A stretch of 64,000 nucleotides of DNA from Ariolimax columbianus (GCA_036924085.1 JAVGWX010000012.1:6311478-6375477), one strand, 5' to 3'. Positions 35,745-46,766 are shown, counted from the stretch's first letter. Notes: generated by a model not told the origin, from the sequence alone. Program-made: numbers and translations.

Positions 35745-35756
35745 GATCAATACTAC
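35745..35756. other. Left target-site duplication of the GAA retroposon
   Basis: GATCAATACTAC here corresponds to GATCAATACCAC at 36150-36161 after the GAA tail, with one mismatch. Confidence 0.7.
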
Positions 35757-36150
35757 TACACAAAAAACGATGCCTATTACCATCTAAACAGAAGAGAGCA
35801 GGTCGTGGTCTTCAGACTTCGCACAGGCCACAATAGATTGAGGTACCACTTATTCCATAAATTGAAGATATGTGGCACTGACGTGTGGTACCGGGAAAAT
35901 GACCGCTGAACATCTGCTGCAAAACTGCCCGACATACGAGGATCAGAGAAAGCAGATGTAGCCATCACCAGTGGCAACACTAGACAAGCTCTATGGCAGT
36001 GTCGACAGCCTTAGGATGACCGCTGCTTTTTTCGAAAAAATACAGGTTGACGTCTGACAGCGTACGAAGAAGAAGAAGAAGAAGAAGAAGAAGAAGAAGA
36101 AGAAGAAGAAGAAGAAGAAGAAGAAGAAGAAGAAGAAGAAGAAGAAGAAG
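35757..36150 (+). mobile_element. 5'-truncated GAA-tailed non-LTR retroposon
   Basis: The copy starts at ACACAAAAAACGATGCCTAT, equivalent to the region about 50 residues after RNase H in the 20500-21575 element. It encodes RREQVVVFRLRTGHNRLRYH and then hits a frameshift caused by a small deletion at the Cys-rich motif (GTDVWYRENDR where the other copy has GTDECTCDTGK). The rest continues in another frame to YGSVDSLRMTAAFF and the conserved TGA. The GAA tail is about 85 bp. Flanking GATCAATAC repeats suggest insertion by target-primed reverse transcription. Confidence 0.9.
36064..36150 (+). repeat. GAA microsatellite tail
   Basis: About 29 uninterrupted GAA triplets follow CAGCGTAC. This is the longest tail of the family in this window. 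Confidence 0.97.
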
Positions 36151-36392
36151 ATCAATACCACGAGCATATGGAAAGTGTTCATTCCATTTCTACATGAACA
36201 ATATGTCGGAAATTATGTTTTTATCTAGAGACAATCGTATTTTTAGAAGATAATGCGAATCCGAGCCTCATGGGAGAAATGATCTAAATGATGACGGATG
36301 TGTCGGACCGAAAACTGAAAATATCACAGTCAAGCTGTAAACTAGCGACACAACGCAATCCATTCTCCAGACTACATCCTGCTACTTGCAAA
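36151..36392. other. Unassigned DNA
   Basis: Nothing recognised. Confidence 0.5.
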
Positions 36393-36525
36393 GCCCTGTT
36401 CAGGACTTGGTAGCGGGAGATTGAGAACGTTCAGGGCTTGGTAGCGGGAGATTGAGAACGTTCAGGGCTTAGTAGCTGGAGATTGAAAACGTTCAGGGCT
36501 TGGTAGCGGAAAACTGAGAACGAAC
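36393..36525. repeat. About 31-bp minisatellite
   Basis: Four units of CAGGGCTTGGTAGCGGGAGA plus TTGAGAACGTT; the last unit is diverged. Confidence 0.88.
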
Positions 36526-36689
36526 GACGAAGAAGAGAAAAGATCTAAATTATGTGCTCAGATACTGGACGCCTATGGCGGCTAGGTAACTAAAAACTAT
36601 CTACACAGGTTCGCGGGCGGAGCACCACTTTGAGAATCAGTGCAATAGTCTGATGAGGTTAATCACAGAGAGTGAGCGTTACACACGAG

Positions 36690-38640
36690 GCTAGTTACAG
36701 GTGAGGTTAGTTACAGGTGAGGTTAGTTACTGTTGAGGCCGGTAACAATTGAGGCTAATTACAGCTGAGACTAGTCACAGATGAGGCTAGTTACAGTTGA
36801 GGCTAGTTACCGTCAAAACTAGTTACATTTGATGCCAGTTACAGTTAAAGCTAGTTACAGTTGAGGCTAGTTACAGTGTAGGCTAGTTACAGTTGAGGCT
36901 AGTTACAGTTGAGGCTAGTTACAGTTGAGGCTAGTTACAGTTGAGACCGGTAACAGTTGAAGCCTGTAACAGTTGAAGCTAGTTACAGTGTACGCTAGTT
37001 ACAGATGAGGCTTTTTTACAGATGAGGCTAGTTACAGTTGAGGCTAGTTACAGTGTAGGCTAGTTACCGTTGAGCCTAGTTACAGTTGAGGCTAGTTACA
37101 GTTGAGGCCGGTAACAGTTGAGGCTAGTTGCAGATGGGGCTAGTCACAGTTGAGGCTAGTTAGAGATACGGCTAGTCACAGTTGAGGCTAGTTAGAGATA
37201 AGGCTAGTCACAGTTGAGACTAGTTACAGATGGGGCTAGTCACAGTTGAGGCTAGCTAGAGATTAGGCTAGTCACAGTTGAGGTTAGTTAGAGATAAGGC
37301 TAGTCACAGGTGAGGTTAGTCACAGTTGAGGCTAGTTATAGATAAGGCTAGTCACAGTTGAGGCTAGTTAGAGATAAGGCTAGTCACAGTTGAGGTTAGT
37401 TAAAGATAAGGCTAGTCACAGGTGAGGTTAGTCACAGTTGAGGCTAGTTAGAGATAAGGCTAGTCACAGTTGAGGTTAGTTAGAGATAAGGCTAGTCACA
37501 GGTAAGGTTAGTCACAGTTGAGGCTAGTTAGAGATAAGGCTAGTCACAGTTGAGGTTAGTCACAGTTGAGGTTAGTTAGAGATAAGGCTAGTCACAGTTG
37601 AGGCTAGTTAGAGATAAGGCTAGTCATAGTTGAGGTTAGTCATAGTTGAGGCTAGTTAGAGATAATGCTAGTCACAGTTGAGGCTAGTTAGAGATAAGGC
37701 TAGTCACAGTTGAGGCTAGTTAGAGATAAGGCTAGTCACAGTTGAGGGTAGTTAGAGATAAGGCTAGTCACAGTTGAGGCTAGTTAGAAATAAGGCTAGT
37801 CACAGTTGAGGCTAGTTACAGATAAGGCTAGTCACAGTTGAGGCTAGCTAGAGATTAGGCTAATCACAGTTGAGGCTAGTTAGAGATAAGGCTAGTCACA
37901 GTTGAGACTAGTTACAGATAAGGCTAGTCACAGTTGAGGCTAGTTAGAGATTAGGCTAATCACAGTTGAGGCTAGTTAGAGATAATGCTAGTCACAGTTG
38001 AGGTTAGTCACAATTGAGGCTAGCCACAGTTGAGGCTAGTCCCAGTTTAGGCTAGTTACATATGAGACTAGTTACATTTGAGGCTAGTTACAGATGAGTC
38101 TAGTTACATATTAGGCTAGTCACAGTTGCGGCTAGTTACAGATGAGGCTAGTCACAGTTTAGGTTAGTTACAGATGAGACTAGTTACATTTGAGGCTAGT
38201 TACAGATGAGGCTAGTCACAGTTTAGGCTAGTTACATATGAGACTAGTAACATGTGAGGCTAGTTACAGATTAGGCTAGTCACAGTTGAGGCTAGTCACA
38301 GTTGAGGCTAGTTACAGATGAGACTAGTTACAGTTAAGGCTAGTTACAGATTAGGCTAGTCACAGTTGAGGCTAGTTACAGATGAGGCTAGTCACAGTTT
38401 GGGCTAGTCACAGCATAGGCTAGTTACATATGAGACTAGTTTTAGTTGATGATAGTTACAGATGAGGCTAGTTACAGTTGAATCTGGTCACAGTTAAAGC
38501 TAGATACAGTTGAGGTTAGTTACAGGTGAGGCTAGCTACAGGTGGGGCTAGTTATAGATGAGGCTAGTGACAGGTGAAGATTATCACAGTTGAGGCTTGT
38601 CACAGTTGAGTCTTGTCACAGTCGAGATTTATCGAAGTAG
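36690..38640. repeat. 16-bp minisatellite with a 32-bp dimer core
   Basis: The basic unit is GTTGAGGCTAGTTACA (16 bp). In the left (about 36690-37130) and right (about 38000-38640) parts the units are monomeric and variable. In the middle (about 37140-37990) two variants alternate strictly, GTTGAGGCTAGTTAGA then GATAAGGCTAGTCACA, making a 32-bp repeat. About 120 monomers in all. No long ORF. Confidence 0.97.
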
Positions 38641-38694
38641 CTGCATCTTAAACGTTCACAAACTAACATGTTACATCATCTTAAATATTGTCGT

Positions 38695-38825
38695 CCCGAG
38701 AAACGGAGTTGGTAGAGCCCTACCTTCTCACCCTACAGGTAGTGGCTTTGATCACAGTTAACAATATGCTCCAATCGACCCAGCTGTTAATGAATGCCCG
38801 GTTTACGATTATGAAAGTAAAAGCA
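38695..38825 (+). mobile_element. Possible SINE fragment
   Basis: GAGTTGGTAGAGCCCTACC followed about 40 bp later by GGCTTTGATCACAG resembles a decayed tRNA-like head with boxes A and B. TCGACCCAGCTGTTAATGAA downstream resembles a SINE body. Weak. Confidence 0.3.
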
Positions 38826-40199
38826 AAGTGAAAGGAACACCCCCATCAACGAAAACGATACCAGTCTTAATAACATGAAGACTGTACCACACCATCCGTG
38901 ACAGCAATGTCTTCTACGACACAACCTTTATTTGACAGTACATTTTTACTCTCCAATAAAAGATTGAGTTCTCATGTTAATCCCCGGGATAAAAGGATTG
39001 TGACCACTATAAATGTACAAGCTGAAGAGCGTCTTGCTAGCTACGTAGTGTGAATCAAATTGTTATCTAAATCACAACCGTAACATTTGATCATCCGCTT
39101 TAGTGTAGGCTTCCAGCATACATGCATGGACGCTCATATACTTCGCAGGTAGCACACATTAGCCAATTAGAGAAAGCGGGAGCATCAGGTTCTAATTGTA
39201 GTCGACTTTCTTTCGGGATAGCTCCCCCAAGCATCGGTGCACTAAGCACTTCTGTCAGACTTGACTTGACACCAGAAGGTGGCCATGTCTATACACCCCC
39301 CTACCCCCAGCTGTAGCGATATCACAAATATCATTCAGTGGCCCCATTCATTCTTTCTGAGAAAGGTGAAAGTAGTATCAGTGTTGTCGGGAATGATGTG
39401 TTAGAGACTTCATTGTGCGAACCCACGGCTTGTTTTATCTGGAGCCTGGTCAGTCTAACTCTCGCTGCCTTTTATTCAAAAAACAGTAAATCAGGTACCA
39501 ATATACAGCTGGGTCGACTGGGATGTACCGGCAATGGGAGTTTCCGTGAGAAGTAGACACCCCTCTCTATATTATAGAGTCCAACTTAGAATCCACACAA
39601 GGAAAACTCGTTTAACGTCACCAAAACATGTGTCCACAATTTACATTAGCGAAAAAAACAGAACAAAGGGCCGTAACCAACTGTCTACGTGTGACTCCTA
39701 CACAATGATAAATGAATTCATCTCTGCATGTCCTCGACACGGCAAAACACTTCAGCTGTGTTCAGAAATAGTTGAAAGAAGGTGCAGTCCACTTTGGTAA
39801 GCTAACAGCGAGAACAGGCAAGCGTGCAGAGGTTGAAACCCCCGCCTTCTCATGTGAGTGGCTGGGTGTGAGTGTATACAAGTGCGTGCCTCATTTCTTT
39901 CTGGTTCCTTTACCTTTTAAGAAGGTTCCAGATCATAGTGCGTGACTTGACTTCTTTGAATGTGAGGCGCCAAAATGTGACGGCTTGAAGGGCGGCACAA
40001 AAACAAAGAAAACAAGCAGAGAAATGGGAGATGACTATACATCATCAAGTAATATAGTACTGATCAAGTGAAGTCAAATATGAGTCAATGGATACATTAC
40101 ATAATGGTAAAAACACAAGTGAAATAATGGAAACTATTACGAGTATTGTATAATAGATTTATGTTTAATTATCAAACAACTATACACAGTCATAGAAAA
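38826..40199. other. Unassigned DNA
   Basis: ORFs at 39122-39316, 39338-39556 and 39534-39800 have no recognised domain. Two copies of the dispersed TGTCGGGGATGA-like motif lie here: minus at 38872-38915 and plus at 39378-39417. Confidence 0.5.
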
Positions 40200-40304
40200 A
40201 CATGTGAACCTAGGATAGATAGACTCACGAGAACAAACATGCAACCGATAGACAGATAGATAAGAATGCAGGCAGTCAACTGACATACATATACGTCGTT
40301 ATAT

Positions 40305-40536
40305 AAGCAGTCAGTCAGACAGATAGAGAGGCAGACGGACGGCCAGACAGATAGACAGGCAGACGGACGGCCAGACAGATAGAGAGCTAGAGAGGGAGAG
40401 AAAGAGGAGAAAGTGATTGAGAGACATAGAGAGATAGAGATAGATATATAAATATATTTAGATACATAGATATATACATAGATAGATAGAATATAGATAT
40501 ATAAATTTATAAAAAGATATATAGATATATAGACAT

Positions 40537-40613
<77 letters not shown>

Positions 40614-40618
40614 TAGAC

Positions 40619-40679
<61 letters not shown>

Positions 40680-40688
40680 TATAGATAT

Positions 40689-40778
<90 letters not shown>

Positions 40779-40782
40779 TATA
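40305..40782. repeat. GACA/GATA microsatellite
   Basis: Imperfect AGACAGAC and AGATAGAT stretches lead to pure (GACA)n at about 40529-40612 and then (GATA)n at about 40613-40780, with two TATA interruptions near 40678-40690. The minus-strand SIYL and SVCL repeat frame is a translation of the microsatellite. Confidence 0.97.
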
Positions 40783-41931
40783 TAATTTGTAATTGTGAGT
40801 TAGAGGGCGTTGACGAGGAGACTTCAAGCGACAGAATCGCAAGTAGCTCTAGTCACTCGTGACATTCATCTATGTGCTGAATGAGTCATAACGCGAACTG
40901 CAGGTCAGACCAACTAGAAGCTTTCATTTGGCCCTGCCTAAATGACGTCACTATTAGACCTGTCGCAATCTCTAATCTGGGATGTGCAGTGGCGTATCAT
41001 GATCTCAGAAATTAAAAGCGTTTGCCAGCGTTTATGTTTTTAATTTGCCGCCATTTTCCGTTCAGAAAATTAGTGAGTATGGTCGTATTTCCAGGCACTA
41101 ACACTCTAGTCTAAGAAACACTTCACCTCATCCAGTGATTGGCACATACCATATGCCGACTGGTTGTAAGGCAGCTTTCTGTGTTTGAAGTGAAGCTGTT
41201 GTGGTTGTTATACGCAGTTACTCCTGCTGGGACTTAATGATAATGATGTTTCTTTGCTAGTAAGTTAAAGTGTCTCTTCCATTATAGAGTGGCGTACTGA
41301 CGAAGGTGAACCTGTGTCCTCTAAGCTGTAGTGATACGAGGTTTCGAGGTTTCTCAGGATTATAACTATGGGGATTACATTGATAATCCCTACCTGTTGA
41401 GAAAACTGATGTAATAATGACAGGTTCGAGGAGCACGATCAGGACGTGCAGTATGGTCTGTGCCAGTGTCTGTCACTTCACACGTCATGACAAGAGTAGA
41501 TTCAACGTCACCATCCTGGCAGGAAGTAAACAAGAAGGCTGTTCTTGGAGCTAGCAACATAATGTAAAGTCATTACTGCCGAAACAGTATTTGCTAGGGC
41601 TGAATACAGGCTTCCTGTAGCTGCAATGTGGTCTATATCCTCAACATTGAGCAAAAGGGCAACATGATTTAATTAGTTCTTGTGAAAGGGAAATAAAGTA
41701 TCAATGACTGAATGAGTGACTGAACGAAATGAATGGATGAATTAATTATGAAAAAATAAATGAGTGAAAAAATATACGAATGAATGAGCGGAGGATTGAC
41801 ATAATGTATGCTTGTATGAATCAATGGGTTATGAAAAACGATATATTAATCAAATAACTGCGTGAACGAAGGCAAGCATGAAGAACTGAAAGAATGAATG
41901 GATTACTGTTTTGCTTTTTCTTTCCTTATAC
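40783..41931. other. Unassigned DNA with a degenerate GAAT-rich tract
   Basis: No gene recognised. From about 41698 to 41905 the words AATGA, GAATGA and TGAATGAG recur, resembling an eroded simple tail or microsatellite. Confidence 0.45.
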
Positions 41932-42056
41932 ATGTACTGAACTAACGGGGCTGAACATGTACTGAACTAACATGTACTGAACTAACTGGGCTGAACATGT
42001 ACTGAACTAACTGGGCTGAACATGTACTGAACTAACATGTACTGAACTAACTGGAA
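41932..42056. repeat. Small 25/14-bp minisatellite
   Basis: About six copies of ACATGTACTGAACTAAC, with or without the extra TGGGCTGA, giving two unit lengths. Confidence 0.88.
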
Positions 42057-42118
42057 TCTTCGATCACACGTGTTTACAACATCCGTTCAATAGTGCATTT
42101 GATCAATTCATTTATAGG

Positions 42119-42660
42119 AGCAAAGAGTGATAAGGGTCATTTGAAACATACTGATCAAGGTGGGAGTGAAAAGTAATCAGGGCCAGGTGAAACATACTGA
42201 TCAAGGTGGGAGTGAAGAGTGATCAGGGCCAGGTGAAACATACTGATCAAGGTGGGAGTGAAGAGTGATCAGGGCCAGGTGAAACATACTGATCAAAGTA
42301 GGAGAGAAGAGTAATCAGGGCTAGGTGAAACATACTGATCAAGGTGGGAAATAAGAGTAATCAGGGTCATGTGAAACATACTGAGCAAGGTGGGAGAGAA
42401 GAGTAATCAAGGCCAGGTGAAACATACTGATCAAGGTGGGAGTGAAGAGTACTCAGGGCCAGGTGAAACATACTGATCAAGGTGGGAGTGAAGAGTAATC
42501 AGGGTCATGTGAAACATACTGATCAAAGTGGGAGAGAAGAGTAATCAGGGCCAGGTGAAACATTCTGAGCAAGGTGGAAGTGTAGAGTAATCGGGGTCAG
42601 GTAAAACATACTGATCAAGGTAGAAGTGAAGCGTAATCAGGGCCAGGTAAAACATATTAT
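42119..42660. repeat. 46-bp minisatellite
   Basis: About 12 units of AACATACTGATCAAGGTGGG plus GTGAAGAGTAATCAGGGCCA; starts at 42205 and 42251 give exactly 46 bp. Confidence 0.95.
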
Positions 42661-42878
42661 CTAGACCCCGCCTCACTATGTCACATCAATCTGACCAACG
42701 AGGTGTGGTGGAGGTCGAGACTGTAATAATAATAATGCCGAACTAACTGTGGAACCTCACACTAAACTACAGCGAGGACACACTTCGTAAGTAGGCCTAG
42801 TTATGTCACCAGCTACCAAAAAGACGCCAATGAAAAAATCAAAGCCCGTGGCCCCTCTCGTTACATAGACCGTTGACA
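42661..42878. other. Unassigned DNA
   Basis: Short spacer between a minisatellite and a minus-strand retrotransposon; nothing recognised. Confidence 0.5.
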
Positions 42879-43950
42879 TCATCTCGTCAGCATGTACGGT
42901 TCTGGGCTGCTTATTTTGTCTCTCTCCAGGTGTAGTAGTTTAATTTCATTTCCTGCTGACATTCTCTTCTCGACGTATTTAGGTCTACCTCTCTGTCTCT
43001 TCCTGTAAAGATTCCGTGCAAGAGACTGTCCATCTATGCTAGACGGTGCCATCCACAGCGTGTGTCCTATCCAGTCCCAATGTGTTGTTCCCGTGGCTGT
43101 TGCTGACCCCGTTCCCATGGGTCTTCATTCCTCATCACGTCCTGCCACTGTATGCCCATTATCTACGCCGGCATCTCTTACTTAACGAAGGACTGGCGTC
43201 TTTGTTGTATGACCTTGGTCGTTCTCCATGTCTCCGCTCCATACAGCAGCACTGACTTGGCACTGGCGTTGAATTTCCTCACTTTGAATCTTGATTTCTC
43301 TGGATCGCCATATGTTTTTAGCGTTAGGCACGCCCCTCTTGCCTTTTAAATCTTGATCCTTACATATGCACAAGTACCTCCTGATAGGTAAAGGTATCTA
43401 CTTCATGTAACTGCTCTCCATTCAGCATGATTGGTTCTTTGTTAATTGTATTGAGTTTAACGAGCTTCGTTCTCTTCATGTTGATATTCAGTACCAATGA
43501 GGTAGAATGATCTTGGACGCTAACAAGTTTCTCTTGGATTTGACTATGACTGTGGGCCAAAAGTGCCACATCATCTGCGTAGTTCAGGTTCTCCAATTGT
43601 GACAAAAGTGTCCACTGAAAACCAGTTGTTGCTTTCTCTATTCATATCTTCATTATTTAATCTATAGCCGACACAAAACAGGCACGACGAGAGAGGTCAT
43701 CCCTGTCTGCACCCTGAAGCTGTCAGTCAGTGCTCCTTCATGTACCACTCTATCCCTGTCTACACCCCTGTCTGTACCCTGAAGCTGTCAGCCAGTGCTT
43801 CTTCATATACCACTCTATTTACTGCATATTCGTACATTTTGTGTATGAGGTTTATGAACGTGTCTTGTATCTCAAAGTGTCTCAACAGCGGAATAGAGTA
43901 CTTCGATCAACACTCTCAAACGCTTTTCCATAGACATAGTTTTATCAAAT
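42879..43950 (-). mobile_element. Non-LTR reverse transcriptase, broken, minus strand
   Basis: Read from high to low coordinate, the segment gives GKAFESVDRSTL (motif A region), FINLIHKMYEYAVNRV, VQTG, then MKI.IEKATTGFQWTLL, SQLENLNYADDVALLAHS with the YADD catalytic motif (43570-43581), LNINMKRTKLVKLNT, and downstream WDWIGHTLW, SIDGQSLARNL and RQRGRPKYVEKR. This order of reverse transcriptase palm, thumb and basic C-terminus is typical of animal non-LTR elements. At least four frameshifts and several stops break it, and a segment of about 75 bp near 43690-43830 is duplicated in tandem. No endonuclease is visible. Confidence 0.85.
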
Positions 43951-44048
43951 CACCACAGCCCATACAGACAATCCCTGAATGTCGCCGTGTTGAGAGAGGG
44001 CATGAATTGGTGCAGGCCCCAGAGATAGAGCTTTAGGAGGAACCTGCC

Positions 44049-44323
44049 CCCGGACATCATCTACCATACCCAACATGGAAGTCGCTGAACAGACTCCCAA
44101 CCAGTGTATCCAAGGGGAATATGAAACGATGGGGATACACAGACGGTGACACACGTGATTGTGACACAATACAGGACCAAGACCACATCATGACCTGCCC
44201 CAACCTCCAGGAAACATGCAATAGGTGCGACATGCTGGAGGCCAATGACAATGCAATCCATGTCACTGGATACTGGATGCATACTGGATAACGTGGTGCT
44301 TGGACAGGGGAAGTAAGTAAGTA
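44049..44323 (+). mobile_element. Non-LTR retrotransposon C-terminus, plus strand
   Basis: The frame from 44076 to the stop at 44289-44291 reads WKSLNRLPTSVSKGNMKRWG, then CDTIQDQDHIMTCPNLQETC and YWMHTG. The pattern W-x-L-N-R-L.. K-W-G.. C-x-(C)..H-x4-C resembles the zinc-knuckle-like C-terminus that follows the reverse transcriptase in several non-LTR families; the second Cys is replaced here. A short AAGT repeat at 44311-44323 may be its 3' tail. It lies head to head with the minus-strand element at 42879-43950 and belongs to a different family. Confidence 0.65.
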
Positions 44324-44459
44324 TAGTCTATAACATCTGCGTATAGGGATGATTTACGTGCAAGACTGTTCTACTCTGATGGGTAGAGTAGATATATGAC
44401 CTGTACATGGTCTTCCCTAGCGAAATCCTGCCTGTTCCACTCCGAGCTCTGTGTTTACT
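44324..44459. other. Unassigned spacer
   Basis: Nothing recognised. Confidence 0.5.
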
Positions 44460-45040
44460 TCAGCTTTATACCTGTCTAAGATGATGTGTTTACTTCAGCT
44501 TTATACCTGTCTAAGATGATGTGTTTACTTCAGCTTTATACCTGTCTAAGATGGTGTGTTTACTTCAGCTTTATACCTGTCTAAGATGGTGTGTTTACTT
44601 CAGTGTTATACCTGTCTAAGATGGTGTGTTTACTTCAGCTTTATGCCTGTCTTCGTCTTCTTCTTCTTCGTACGCTGTCAGACGTTAGGTTGAATTTGTT
44701 CGAAGAAAGCAGCTGTCATCCCGAGGCTGTCTACACTGCCATAGAGCTTGTCTAGTGTTGCCACTGGTGATGGCCACATGTGATTTCTCTGGTCCTCGTA
44801 TGTCGGGCAATTTTGCAGCAGATGTCCAGCGGTCATTTTCCCTGTACCACATGTGTATTAGTCAGTGCCAAGTATCTGCAGTTTATTGAATAGATGGTAC
44901 CTGTTGTGTCTGTTTTATACCTGTCTAAGATGATGTGTTTACTTCAGCTTTATACCTGTCTAAGATGACGTGTTTACTTTAGCTTTATACCTGTCTAAGA
45001 TGATGTGTTTACTTCAGCTTTATACATGTCTTAGATGATT
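44460..45040. repeat. 35-bp minisatellite interrupted by a retroposon
   Basis: About nine units of GTGTTTACTTCAGCTTTATA plus CCTGTCTAAGATGAT (35 bp). The array is split by the minus-strand GAA retroposon at 44652-44913. Confidence 0.95.
44652..44913 (-). mobile_element. 5'-truncated GAA-tailed retroposon in a minisatellite
   Basis: On the minus strand the copy begins near the YHLFNKL region of the family and runs through the Cys/His segment, YGSVDSL and the conserved TGA to TACGAAGAAGAAGAAGAC at 44652. About 260 bp. It is flanked by TTTATGCCTGTC (44640-44651) and TTTATACCTGTC (44914-44925), a 12-bp duplication with one mismatch, placed within a 35-bp unit. The array therefore existed before the insertion. 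Confidence 0.9.
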
Positions 45041-45116
45041 ATGTGAATATCTTACTTGGCCCCGACAGCACTACAGAAATGTAATTCATCAATACTTGCT
45101 GCATTCTGGCAGGTCT
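45041..45116. other. Unassigned spacer
   Basis: Contains CCCCGACAGCACT, a partial match to the dispersed TGTCGGGGATGA motif on the minus strand. CTGGCAGGTCT at 45106-45116 nearly matches CTGCCAGGTCT at 45229-45239. Confidence 0.4.
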
Positions 45117-45228
45117 TCTAAGTTCTTAGTTCGAACCGCTCCTCGCCAAGGGGCGTTCGTCCTTGTGCGAGTCCCAACTCATAATCCAGTCGTTTCTGTA
45201 GCGAGTGTGTGTCGTCCAGTGCAATGGT
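45117..45228 (-). mobile_element. SINE 3' part
   Basis: On the minus strand the sequence ends in GGTTCGAACTAAGAACTTAG, matching the end of the element at 61206-61440 (CTCGACTAAAAACCTAAGAA), with a similar preceding GGGAC(T/C)(C/T)GCACA block. Imperfect 11-bp repeats (45106-45116 and 45229-45239) may be target duplications. No tRNA-like head is present, so it would be 5'-truncated. Confidence 0.5.
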
Positions 45229-45889
45229 CTGCCAGGTCTGTCCTCTGCCACGTCCTCCTTCTTAATTAGTTTAATCAGATATCCTTCTTTGCATTATGTG
45301 AGCACTCTCTTCTCTTGTCATAACTTCTTGAATTAGACGTGCAATGTATGTGTGGCCTTATCAATGTATGCCATTAACTAGCTGCTATTAGCTTCGAACA
45401 ATAATAGCAGCAGTAACAACACGAACAACAACACCCAAGCCATATTATGTCTGTATTCATGATACGATATTGAACTGACATTGTTCTTCTCAAATTGTCT
45501 GCATCTGTTCCCTTTTCTGAAACATTCGTCTTTCGCTGTGTTCTTCTACTTTGCCAGCCAGCTTGCTACCTTCCAACCATTGTAATATTCCTCAGAAACA
45601 ACACGTCCATACACACCCTAATAAGCCAACCTTATACCACATGCATTAAAGGCTGAGAAACACTATCTGCCATCTGAGTTTCTTGATTGTTCCTCGACAA
45701 TATTGACATAGTGAAAACTAATACAAAAATCCATTTTAATCATAAAGAACAGCTTTTTTTTTAAGCGGCACATCTAAAGAAGAAATGAAAATTGGTAAAT
45801 TCATTCTCAAGCCTATTAATCATTTTCATAGCTTTCAACAGACATCAATCTCTTATCAATTAATCAACTTTTTTAAAACAACGCAATTC
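45229..45889. other. Unassigned AT-rich DNA
   Basis: Nothing recognised. Confidence 0.5.
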
Positions 45890-45995
45890 ACTCTCTTTCT
45901 CTCTCTCTCTTTCCTTCTCTCTCTCTCTCTCTCAATCTTTCTCTCACACATGCACACGCACACACGCGCGCAAGCACACTCACATAAACACACAC
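45890..45995. repeat. CT then CA microsatellite
   Basis: (CT)n with TTTC interruptions followed by (CA)n with CGCG interruptions. Confidence 0.9.
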
Positions 45996-46077
45996 ATTAA
46001 CAACGCATTTGCACATTATAAAAACATACGAACAAATACACCAGTGACATTATTTGAGCAAGTGCGTCTGACATGGA

Positions 46078-46367
46078 AAGGCTGATCCTAAATCGTTTCT
46101 CCCCCTTGATAGACAAGACACTCATCAAGGAACAAGCTGGTTCCAGACCTGCAAGATCTTGTAGCAGTCAAATAATGAACCTAACACAATTAATATAGGG
46201 TAGGTGCGAACGAAAACAGATCACAATAGTGGTTTATAATGACCTACGTAAAGCAATGACACCATCAACCATCAGAGACTACTATCAAAGCTATACACCG
46301 ACATGAAAGACTGACGTCCCAACAATATCATCAAATGTCTCCTGCAGAACAGACGTTTCTATGTCAC

Positions 46368-46370
<3 letters not shown>
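46078..46370 (+). mobile_element. Non-LTR reverse transcriptase fragment, plus strand
   Basis: Frames on the plus strand give LNRFSPLIDKTLIKEQAGSR followed by PARSCSSQIMNLTQ, which fits the EQAGFRPGRSC fingers motif of non-LTR reverse transcriptases. After a frameshift come NDTINHQRLLSKLYTDMKD and IIKCLLQNRRFYVTI, fitting the motif A to motif B region (D-T-V-N-H-R-L-L-x-x-K-L). Only about 290 bp remain. Confidence 0.8.
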
Positions 46371-46402
<32 letters not shown>

Positions 46403-46610
46403 GTCCCGTAAGGTAACTGGAACACCAATACTGCAGATTGTTAGACCAGTTCCCACCACTCAACTCGGTTATGAGTCAGGATATTTCGTCTAGCTATAGA
46501 CATTCCCGTCCACTCTCTGGTGTTGTCTTCCCATATCCTGTTCTGCCTTCCTCTCGTATGCTTCCCAGACGCAGCACATTGCAGGGTCGTCTTGGTTAAC
46601 CAAGACGATC
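46371..46610 (-). mobile_element. Non-LTR retrotransposon C-terminus with GAT tail, minus strand
   Basis: On the minus strand the frame reads GKHTRGRQNRIWEDNTREWT, then GMSIARRNILTHNRVEWWEL, and stops at 46443-46441. This is the basic GRPRKRW-type C-terminus followed by the W..DR..W block, the counterpart of the plus-strand fragment at 9642-9835. Its 3' end is a (GAT)n tail of about 30 bp (46371-46402, seen as CAT on plus). It points toward the plus-strand fragment at 46078-46370. Confidence 0.75.
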
Positions 46611-46766
46611 TTGTAACATGCCCGTACCACGTGAGCTTGCGTCATTCTGTGTCAGCGTCACTCTGTGTCAGCGTCATTCTGTCAGCGTCATTCTGTGTCA
46701 CTTTGGGGAAACCGATCAGCAGATAGCAAAACCGAAACAACGGCCTGGCACAAGGAAGTGTCCTAG

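Noticed and set aside
40507..40842. A 111-codon ORF with SIYL repeats
   Set aside because: Translation of GATA/GACA microsatellites.
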